Of a stretch of DNA of 64,000 bases, positions 55,805 to 64,000 are shown in pieces. A model generated the notes under the pieces. That model made no database searches. It was not told the origin of the DNA and saw only the letters and a program-made list of their open reading frames with translations. Source of the stretch: Arcuatula senhousia (Eukaryota > Mollusca > Bivalvia > Mytilida > Mytilidae); NCBI GenBank assembly GCA_963971305.1, contig OZ020306.1, positions 58,564,686-58,628,685 on the forward strand, given 5' to 3'. The position numbers were made by a program, and so were the translations under genes. How positions within the stretch are numbered: position 1 is the stretch's first letter; each line of letters starts with the position of its first letter.

Positions 55805-57010
55805 TTTTCTCTGTTAAATGCAATTTATTCTGATTAAATACATTAAAAGGCATAAAAGTAGTTAGAAAAATTAAACAAACTCTCATTTATAGACCAGTGA
55901 TATTTTCACTCATATACTGGACAGTTAACAAGTTGCGAATCTATTTAATATACAGGTCTATGGTAAAATTTGCCATGCATAACAAAGTCCTTTTAACAAG
56001 ATGTAGACCTTTTAACGTAAGGTTTTGTATTTATTGTAATATCAACCATTAATACCAATATATTCCATCAAGGTCGATTCTTAGATAGAAAACTCAACTC
56101 GTCCAACAAATACGACGCGTCGCCTTCTTGTTTGATATTATCATAATTTATACTGACGTCACATTTTTCGTCAAATATGGTCCTTTCAAAATTGTTTGAA
56201 TTGAAATTGGATTAATTGTTAAATATAATCTATGTGAGGATTAAATTTGAAATAAATTAGCTAAATGAGCAACCCTGTGCAAATATTTAGTGTTCACCAA
56301 ATAAGTAGACTGTTTTATTATGTAAAGCCTTCTTGAAAGTTAAGTTGTAAAAATATTATAATTTAATTCGTTCGCCGGGATGGCAGCCGAGGATGCCTAG
56401 TGCATTATCTTGGCTTTTAACATATCGCTATCTTGTTTGAAATTAACATATTAACATAATTTATTCTGACGTCACATTTTTCGTCAAATAAGGTTCGCAT
56501 TGAAAGCAATATCCAGAACTATTTTAAAGAATAAAAAGATTTTCATTGAGTCTCAATCACCTAGAAGCTTGTCCGAGATACAATAAAGCACAAAACCAAC
56601 TTCCGGTGCGGTCCCGATTTATTTCCGGAATAAAAAAAAAAATAAAAATACGTAATATTTCATAATTTATTATTATATTAGGAAATTTCTTCTTCACGTC
56701 CGAGTTTTCTGCCATACACTCTTAGGCTCTTGAGTAGATGCATCTGCAAAGAACAAAATAGATGAAATAATTTATAAATTAAAAATTATTAACATATTTT
56801 CTACCAATAATTACAAAATATTGTTCCTATCAACCATTGTGAATTTTATATTATTGCAACTTTACTTGTATATACATGTAAGTTATTCAGACACTTTAAA
56901 ATTTGTATTTATATATATTTTCTACCAATAATTACTAAATATTGTTCCTAACAACCATTGTGAATTTTATATTATTGAAACTTTACTTGTATATACATGT
57001 ACACATATAC
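55805..57010. other. AT-rich sequence with two CRE-bearing repeats
   Basis: Copies of the repeat at 54192-54330 occur at 56095-56190 (TGACGTCA 56154-56161) and 56365-56505 (TGACGTCA 56467-56474). TTTCTACCAATAATTAC and the following ~100 bp occur twice (~56799 and ~56917). No gene. Confidence 0.45.
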
Positions 57011-57014
57011 TGTA

Positions 57015-57180
57015 ATTACAAATACCAAAACGCGGGTATAAACGGTTAATTTGGATATGCTATATATCGATATTTCAAGGAGTAACCTCTCATCAGTAGC
57101 ATTTAAACCAAAACATTGGAAGGTAAAAATCCCAAACAGTTGAAAACGAAAAGTACTCAAAACCAAAACGTTCGAACAAG
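57015..57180 (-). repeat. Hammerhead-bearing dispersed repeat, copy 2
   Basis: The same sequence as 13211-13376. Here it continues into GGAAGCCAAATCCAGCACCG and ATATCGACCAT, the same text that interrupts the PLE RT at ~41747, which suggests both belong to one larger element. Confidence 0.75.
57044..57109 (-). ncRNA. Type I hammerhead ribozyme candidate, copy 2
   Basis: Identical over all 66 bases to the candidate at 13241-13306: stem I ATGCTA/TAGCAT, core CTGATGA, stem II GAGG/CCTT, GAAA, short stem III, and ATA before the predicted cleavage site. Complete conservation in two copies whose flanking sequence has diverged fits selection or recent mobility. Confidence 0.75.
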
Positions 57181-57214
57181 GAAGCCAAATCCAGCACCGA
57201 GGATATCGACCATG

Positions 57215-57656
57215 TGCATTACAAGGAAAGAAACCTGGTGTTTTCATCAATTTTGAATTTAACTATCGGAAATTTTAGCGACAATATATTAGAAATTTTA
57301 TGGTAATTTATTTATTAAGTTATTCAAGATTTTAAAACTAAGATTTATTTTCAGATTTTTTACTCGGTTTCTGGATGAAAACAATATTTGCGGGTGTTTT
57401 TTTATGTTTTGGGTTTTTTCTTTCGTTTCGTTTATGTCTTTGTTTTGTTTCGGTTTGTTGGGTTCCACTTCGACATATGCTATAAGGTGTATTGTTCTAT
57501 GCCCCTCATATTCATTTCGTGTTTGGCAAGTTGAATCTTTCAGATATATCGCCTCTAATGAACCTTGAATATAGACAATTGGCAGTAGCAAAACTTTGTT
57601 GTAACTTTTATTGTTCACATAACCTGATAACCTTAAATTATTCTGCTTAAATTATT
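57215..57656. other. No recognised feature
   Basis: AT-rich; the short minus-strand frame at 57298-57618 has no visible domain. Confidence 0.35.
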
Positions 57657-58212
57657 AGTCCCCTATCGGCGAAAGCCGAAGGGGACTATAGGTTTGCGCT
57701 CTGTTCGTCTGTCTGTCCGTCTGTCTGTCACGCCTCAGTTTTCCACACTTTTTTTCTAAACGCTTATAGATAATGAACTGATTTTTGGTATGTGAGTTTA
57801 CCTTGATGACTAACAGATCAAGTTTGAGTTTTGTGCCGGTCTGCAAATTTTTATGGGAGTTATGACCCTTTGAACTTTGTAAATTCACTAAAATTTCAGT
57901 TTTCCGCACTTTTTTTCTAAACGCTTGTAGATAATGAACTGATTTTTGGTATGTGAGATTACCTTGATGACTTACAGATCAAGTTTGAGTTTCATGCCGG
58001 TCCACAAATTTTTATGGGAGTTATGGCCCTTTGAACTTTGAAAATTCAATAAAATATCAGTTTTCCGCACTTTTTTTCTAAACGCTTATAGATAATGAAC
58101 TGATGTTTGGTATGTGAGATTACCTTGATGAGTTACAGATCAAGTTTGAGTTTCGTGCCGGTCTGCAAATTTTTATGGGAGTTATGGCCCTTAGAACTTT
58201 GAAAATTCACTA
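57657..58212 (+). mobile_element. G palindrome-headed element with three ~161-bp units
   Basis: The head hairpin (57657-57687) has outer arms AGTCCCC/GGGGACT and inner arms TCGGC/GCCGA. It is followed by a CTGTCTGTCCGT tract and three tandem units (landmark TTCCRCACTT at 57741, 57902 and 58063; period 161). The right end merges into telomere-like repeats; no 3' terminus was identified. Confidence 0.65.
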
Positions 58213-58595
58213 AAAGTATTTTTATATGCTAACTCCTAACCCTAATAGTGTGTTTTACTAAATGTATCTTTATATGCTAACCCCTAACCCTAACTGTGTG
58301 TTTTACACTAACCCTAAACCTAAGTTATATACTAACCCTTACCCTAATTATATGTTTTACACTTATCCTAAACCTAATCATACGTTTTTGTACTAACCTG
58401 TACCCTAATTGAATAATTTTGAACTAACCCTAACCCTAAATGTATCTTTATATGCTAACCCCTAACCCTAACTGTGTGTTTTACACTAACCCTAAACCTA
58501 AGTATATGTTTTACACTAACCCTAACCATAATTATTCGTTTTTGTACTAACCCTTATCATAAATGTATTTTTTGTACTAACCCCTACCTATAATT
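58213..58595 (-). repeat. Degenerate CCCTAA (telomere-like) array
   Basis: CTAACCCTAACCCTAA cores are separated by TGTGTGTTTTACA and TTTTTGTA linkers. It is the reverse-orientation counterpart of 41780-42118. Confidence 0.75.
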
Positions 58596-59790
58596 TTATA
58601 CGCCCACTCGTAAGAGAGGGGCTATATTGCAATCACCTTGTCCGTCCGTCTGTCTGTCCGTCCGGTTCAATTTCTCTGCTTCTACTGGATGGTTTGGTTT
58701 CAAATTTGGTTCACAGCTTCAGCATGATGAGTTATACCGTGCCTCCCCTTTCCAGGTCAATCTATTATCTACTTCCTGTTTTCCGAGCTGAAAGAAGCAG
58801 AGGTACCAATGGGGTATCCGAAGATCAAAAGTCCGAAAGGGCAGAGACAAAACCAGTAAACACCAACAAGAACGGGACAAAAACAGACAACATGTAAAAC
58901 AAGGGAACACAAAGCAACTGAATATCAATCAACAACGCGAACTCCAGTCGAAACAAGAGTGAACTCAGGTGCTCCGGAAGAGTCAGCAGTTCCTGCTTGC
59001 TATATCACACCCGTCGCGTTGCCAATAGTCCATTCAGCGTGTCAAATCCGGTAAAGGAAGACAAAACAACACCCTATGACAAACCAACATCTGCACTAAT
59101 CTGAGAGATCGAAATCCCATATTTGTCTATAAGTGCATGATGTCTTCCGTAAAATTTCTTGAGTTAAGACAGCAACCGAGGAGCAACATAACCCTGTGTG
59201 AGCAATTTTTGCGTCAGACGTGTCGCTCTGCAAAGGAAATCGATGTAAGTCCCGCACGCTCTGGAGTAACGAATCAATTGAGATACGTAAACTGACTTAG
59301 ACTTTTTAGGGTAAAAAATTTGTAAAGTGAAATTTTTTGTAACAGATTTCTCGGCTTCTACTGGATGGATTGGTTTCAAATTCAGTACACAGCTTCAGCA
59401 TGATGAGTTATACCGTGCCTCCCCTTTCCAGGTCAGTCCATCATCTACTTCCTGTTTTCGGAGCCAACTTAGACTTTTAATTGGTCAAAAATAGACAATT
59501 TTTCGTAACATATTTCTCGGCTTCTACAAAAGGGATTGATTTCAAATTTGGTATACAGCTTTAGCATGATGAGTTGTATCGTGCCTAACCTTTCCAGGTC
59601 AGTCGGTCATCCACTTTCTGTTTTCTGAATGGTCGAGTGGGGGTATGCTTAGCACGACTTAGTGCAACCCCTTGTTGTGTTTTCATCGACAAACTATACG
59701 TCCTTGGCGATTTTGAGACCTGTCAGACATCTACTTCCTGTGGGCCTAGCGGGGGCATCCGTGTCCCATGGAAACATTCCTTCTTTATTT
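58596..59790 (+). mobile_element. H palindrome-headed repeat, three 166-bp units, split by a PLE
   Basis: It opens with a weak hairpin (GCCC...GGGC, ~58600-58626) and a GTCCGTCTGTC tract. The landmark CAGCTTCAGCATGATGAG occurs at 58714 and 59390, and in a variant form at 59556. The last interval is 166 bp and the first is 676 bp because of the PLE insertion. The 3' end is not defined. Confidence 0.6.
58790..59297 (-). mobile_element. Penelope-like element, 3' fragment P4
   Basis: It matches the P2 3' region in inverse orientation from GGTACC to the YVSQLIRYSRACG codons. From the interrupted H units its total length can be read as about 510 bp (676 minus 166). It is 5'-truncated. Confidence 0.8.
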
Positions 59791-62690
59791 TTAACGGATT
59801 CATAACATTATCATTAAATATTTCTGGATATATCATTTTTCAGCGGATAAACAGCTTCATTTCCAAATATTTTCCGGGTTGATTAATTTTCAGCGGGTTC
59901 ATATACTTGTATTGTATCTTTTGCGGATTTTTTGTGTGTGAATAATTCATGTTTGATCAATATTGATCGAGTTCATAATGTTATTTGGTAATATTTCCGG
60001 GTTTATTATTTTCTATCGGATTCATAACATTATTTTTTAATATTTCCGAGTTGAGCAATTTAGTGAGTGAGTGAGTTGGTGTTTTACGCCCGTGCAACGC
60101 TATGTAGATTATTTACAGGCGATGAACATGAAAAGGATGATTAAATGAACATGAAATGATGATGATAAATGAAATATGGGATAGGGTGGGACACAAAGGA
60201 ACGGAAAATTTTGAAGAACCACAGTAAAAGGGGAGAGATGGGTAGGGGCGGAAAATTTAGCCTATGTGGTGCACTACTGGGCGGTCCACAAAGGGGTCTT
60301 TTACGTGCATGAAGCGTGGCACTCTCCACACACGTTGGCCCACTATGGTCGGCGGTCAGGGTTTCCGTATTATAGACCTGACAACCCCCGCGGACGAGGG
60401 CTACCCTATTCAGCCACCTAGGGTACACACTTGGTCGCTCTGTGGGCTGAGCACTGACCCGACGTCAGAATCCCAAGACCCTTAGTCGCCTCTTACGACA
60501 AGCTAGGCTCTGCTGCGGGCATATTCGCCACCCGGGCCCCGCACGGGGCGTTGAGCAATTTAAAGAGGATTAATAACATTATTTTATAATATTTCTGGGT
60601 TGATCAATTTTAAGCGGATTCATAACATTATTTGTAAAAAATTCCGGGTTGATCAACATTTATCGGGTTCATAGCATCATTTAAGTATATTTCTGGGTTG
60701 ATAATTTTTTTTTACTGGATTCATAACATTAACATTAAATATTTCCGGGTTTATCAGTTTTTAGCGGATTAACAGCTTCATTTCGAAATATTTTCCAGGT
60801 TGATTAATTTTCAGCGGGTTCATATGTTTTTTTTTTGTAATTTAAGTCCGACGTTCACATCTTTTGCGGATTTGTATTATTTTTGGTGAATAATTCCTGT
60901 TTGATCGAGTTCATAATGTTTTTTGGTAATATTTCCGGATTTATAATTTTTTATCAAATTCATAACATTATTTCTTAATATTTCCGAGTTGAGCAATTTT
61001 AAGAGGCTTAATAACATTATTTTATAATATTTATGGGTTGATCAATTTTTTAGCGGATTCATAACATTATTTGTAAAAAATCCGGGTTGATCAACATTTA
61101 TCGGCTTCATAACATCATTTTAGTATATTTCCGGGTTGATAATTTTTTTTACCGGATTCATAACATTATTTTTAAATATTTCCTGGTTTATCAATTTTTA
61201 ACAGATTCAGAACTTTTTTTCGAAATGTTTTCCGGGTTGATTATTGTTTGCGGTTTCATATAATTTTTTTATTTTTTGCAATTAAAAACCGATTATCATG
61301 TTTTTCTGCGGATTTGTATAATTTTTCCTTTGCGGGTTGAACAATAATAAGCGAGTTCATGACGGTATTTTGAAATAATTCCGGGTTGACATCTTTCTAT
61401 CGGGATAATAACATAATTTTGTAATATTTCCAGTTTGATCAATTTTTAACGAATGAATAATATTATTTTATATTATTTCTGGGTTACTCAATTTTCAGCG
61501 GATGAATAACATCATTTGTAAAAATTTCCGGGTTGATCAACTTATATCGGGTTCAAAACATTATTTTATAATATTTCCGGGTTGATATTTTTTACCGGAT
61601 TCATATTATCATCATTAAATATTTCTTGGTTCATCATTTTTTAGTGGATTAACAGCTTCATTTCGAAATATTGTCCGGGTTGATTAATTCTCAGCGGGTT
61701 CATAAACTTGTTTTGTATCTTTTGCGGATTTGTATAATTTTTGATGAATAATTCCTGTTTGATCAATATTGATCGAGTTCATAATGTTATTTGGTAATAT
61801 TTCAGGGTTTATAATTTTCTATCGGATTCATAACATTATTTCTAATATTTCCGAGAAGAGCAAATTTAAGAGGATTAATAACATTATTTTTATAATATTT
61901 ATGGGTTGTTCAATTTTTAGCGGATTCATAACATTATTTGTAAAAAAATCCGGGTTGATCAAAATTTATCGGGTTCAAAGCATCATTTTAGTATATTTCC
62001 GGGTTGATAATTTTTTTTTACCGGATTCATAACATTATCATTAAATATTTCCGGGTTTATCACTTTTTAGTGGATTAACAGCAACATTTCGAAATATTTA
62101 CCGGATAGATTAATTTTTAGCGGGTTCATATATATATTTTTTTGTAATTTAAGTCCGATGTTCACAACTTTTGCGGTTTTGTATATTTTTTTGGGAATAA
62201 TTCCGGGTTGATCAATATTAATCGAGTTCACAATGTTATTTTGTAATATTTCGGGTTTATAATTTTCTATCGGATTCAAAACATTATTGTGTAATACTTC
62301 CGACTTGATCAATTTTAAGCGGATTAATAGCATTATTCAATAATATTTCTGGACTGATCAATTTTTAGCGGTTTCATATCATTATTTGTAAAAATTTCCG
62401 GGTTGATCAATTTTTAACGGATTAAGAATATTATTTTATAATATTTCTTGGTTGATCAATTTTTAGTGGATTCATAACATTATTTGTGAAAAGTTTCCGG
62501 GTTGATCAACTTTTATCGGGGCTATAACATTATTTTATTATATATCCGGGTTGATATTTTTTTTACCGGATTCATAACATTAACATTAAATATTTCCGGG
62601 TTTATCAGTTTTTTAGCTTCATTTCGAACTAATTTCCAGGTTGATTAATTTTCAGCGGGTTCATATATATATTTTTTTGTAATTTAAAAA
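59791..62690 (+). repeat. AT-rich satellite with higher-order repeats
   Basis: Monomers of ~50-60 bp share TTCATAACATTATT, TAATATTTCCGGGTTGATCA and TTTTTAGCGGA. A marker variant (TTTCGAAATATTTTCC or close) recurs near 59860, 60781, 61218, 61661, 62087 and 62622. After removal of the SINE the intervals are about 425, 437, 443, 426 and 535 bp, so blocks of about eight monomers form a higher-order unit. Short ORFs in it are repeat artefacts. Confidence 0.8.
60063..60549 (-). mobile_element. SINE copy 8, full length, 13-bp TSD, inside satellite
   Basis: The TSD GTTGAGCAATTTA is at 60050-60062 and 60550-60562. It is a young-subfamily copy. It shows that the satellite block existed before this insertion and was not homogenised afterwards, as the SINE occurs once. 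Confidence 0.85.
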
Positions 62691-62711
62691 AATTGTAGTT
62701 TTTACAGTTTT

Positions 62712-62822
62712 CCGGACGTTTCGGCCTCACGGCCTTCCTCAGCAGAAGTTTATATATATAATAAAAACTATGACATAAATTTCGGACGTTTCGGCCTCAC
62801 GGCCTTCCTCAGCAGAAGTTTA
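62712..62822 (-). repeat. Two tandem copies of a PLE-type 3' hairpin
   Basis: A ~40-bp block is repeated with a 70-bp period (62714-62752 and 62784-62822). On the minus strand it reads CTGCTGAGGAAGGCC, GTGA, GGCCGAAACG: a GGCC/GGCC hairpin followed by GAAAC. Reading through gives AEEGREAET-like codons, as at the ends of many GIY-YIG PLE proteins. The hairpin in the PLE fragment at 8400-8450 has the same layout. Confidence 0.6.
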
Positions 62823-63021
62823 CTTTGACCTTGATTTGCTTGACAGCTAAAAAATCTCCCCTGAAAAATACCCCATTGCAGTGAAATATTCCGACATAGC
62901 CCCCAACCTTTGTTTGCGGGGGGGTATAGATAATTTTTATTTTAGTTTATAGTTTGAAACACAGATATAGGTGAAGAAAAGGTTTAATACAAATGTACTC
63001 AAAGTGTTCAGTTCTGACCTG

Positions 63022-63105
63022 TAAGTCCAGCTTGTAAGAGGCGACTAAAGGTCTTGGAATTCTAACGTCTGGTCAGTGCTCAACCTGTGGGGTTGAACCT
63101 TCCAT
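63022..63105 (+). mobile_element. SINE fragment, diverged
   Basis: CTTGTAAGAGGCGACTAAAG, then GGTCTTGGAATTCTAACGTC and GGTCAGTGCTCAACC match positions ~50-130 of the SINE with several substitutions. The rest of the element is absent. Confidence 0.65.
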
Positions 63106-64000
63106 TTTAAAGGAAAGTACACATGTGCTACCCAAAAAGGGTAAAATTTTTGGGGTGCTCAATATCTGAAAGGATGGAAATTTCAGATGTTGCACATATG
63201 ATACGGTACACTTTTCACCAATGGTCATATTTCAATAGAGCATCCACGTTTTGCCTCCATGTTTCCCTTAATGTACATGTATTAGATAATTTTACCATTC
63301 AAACTTTTGTTTTAATAGGATATCTATATATATGTTAAGATCAAGCATATTCTGTGTAATTTTATATCCATTAAAACTACGGTATATATGAATGTGTGTC
63401 TTTTTTAAGCTGACCAATATATTATTGGTGTTGGTATAAAATTTCAGGTCGCACATCTGTACCTGAAATGCTTGGAGTTCCCCCCCCCCCAACCCCCCGT
63501 GGTGCTCAGATCACAGAGACCAAACATCAGATACGATTGTACAAAATAATTATCATAGGATTTGGTCTGAATTTTTTTAAGGTCTACTATTTTGGTGATG
63601 CCTGGCATTTCATAGCATTCGTTGGCATTTCTTACATTGTATTAAAACTGTGATACTCTTTGGTAGTTTTCCTCCTTACTAAGCTCTGGTGCTGCATAAG
63701 TTGCATAATCTTTGATGCTTGGTCTCTGTTTTTCCTCAGTGCGTATTTCCAAATCCTCAGCCTTTTGGGGTACACCTTTAGCACTCAGAATTGTTGCACT
63801 GGGAGATGTATGCATACGTTAATGAAGAACATTCGGAATAAAAGTAGGAGAAAAAACTTCACTAGCTTCCGTATGCAGCTTGCGACCACCACTAACAGAA
63901 TTTCTGAAGCCAGCATATTTTGACCTGTCAGTAGAATGTGCATACAAAGCTTGCCAAATGATAAGGGAGGTCTTTTCTGAGTGGGACGTAAAAACAACAG
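63106..64000. other. No recognised feature
   Basis: Short frames on both strands without domains. A C-run at 63481-63498 is the only conspicuous sequence. Confidence 0.35.

Noticed and set aside
60900..62333. ORFs at 61769-62032 (+) and 62067-62333 (-)
   Set aside because: They lie entirely in the AT-rich satellite and consist of its translated monomers.
62714..62822. Hammerhead ribozyme in the CTGAGGA...GAAAC blocks
   Set aside because: CTGANGA and GAAA are present, but an extra A breaks the first pair of stem II, no stem III or cleavage triplet can be formed, and stem I is not complementary. It is better explained as a PLE 3' hairpin/coding motif.

Overview
The window reads as nuclear DNA of an animal, most likely a bivalve mollusc and possibly a mussel. 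The reasons are AT-rich intron-bearing sequence, TTAGGG-type telomere-like repeats, several bivalve-type retroelements, and a hammerhead-ribozyme repeat of the kind I associate with mollusc genomes. The species call is recollection, not something the sequence proves. There is one 100-N assembly gap (48972-49071). Almost everything recognisable is mobile DNA. The only intact, clearly gene-like ORF is a two-zinc-finger protein on the minus strand (38804-39892).

Layout. 1-13.4 kb is a graveyard: a LINE 3' end, a Penelope-like (PLE) 3' fragment, a spliced terminal exon split by two SINEs in opposite orientation (3687-4931), a possible two-exon minus-strand gene (6740-7597), a GIY-YIG endonuclease fragment, a retrotransposon gag pseudogene, and copies of an approximately 490-bp SINE whose target-site duplications can be read directly. 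13.4-34.3 kb is a 21-kb nest of non-autonomous elements. Each starts with a palindromic head followed by an ATT microsatellite, and ends with an inverted copy of the head arm, a hairpin and usually CTAG. This is the layout of Helentron-type rolling-circle elements (HINEs). At least four families (A-D) are inserted inside one another at the microsatellite next to the head. 34.8-38.6 kb holds further palindrome-headed elements (E, F) followed by GTC-rich tracts.

38.8-47.6 kb contains the zinc-finger gene, a PLE reverse transcriptase ending in degenerate telomere-like repeats, a LINE reverse transcriptase, and a LINE tail split by a SINE with a 14-bp target duplication. 47.7-52.0 kb holds an ORF of unknown function and a broken Polinton/Maverick-type gene (OTU-like domain, zinc finger, family B DNA polymerase). 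52-54.1 kb has a truncated SINE, F- and G-type fragments and a second PLE reverse transcriptase. 54-57.2 kb has three copies of a repeat carrying a perfect CRE palindrome, a tRNA-derived SINE and a second hammerhead-bearing repeat. 57.6-59.8 kb holds palindrome-headed elements G and H, and a telomere-like array. 59.8-62.7 kb is a satellite with higher-order structure, interrupted by a SINE. The last 1.3 kb has PLE hairpin repeats and otherwise nothing I recognise.

The elements do not form a pathway. The enzymes that could have moved them (PLE and LINE reverse transcriptases, GIY-YIG nuclease, Polinton polymerase) are all truncated or broken here, and no Rep/helicase for the Helentron-like families is present. 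The strongest observations are the matched, covarying termini of the palindrome-headed families, their Russian-doll nesting, and two identical type I hammerhead ribozyme candidates.
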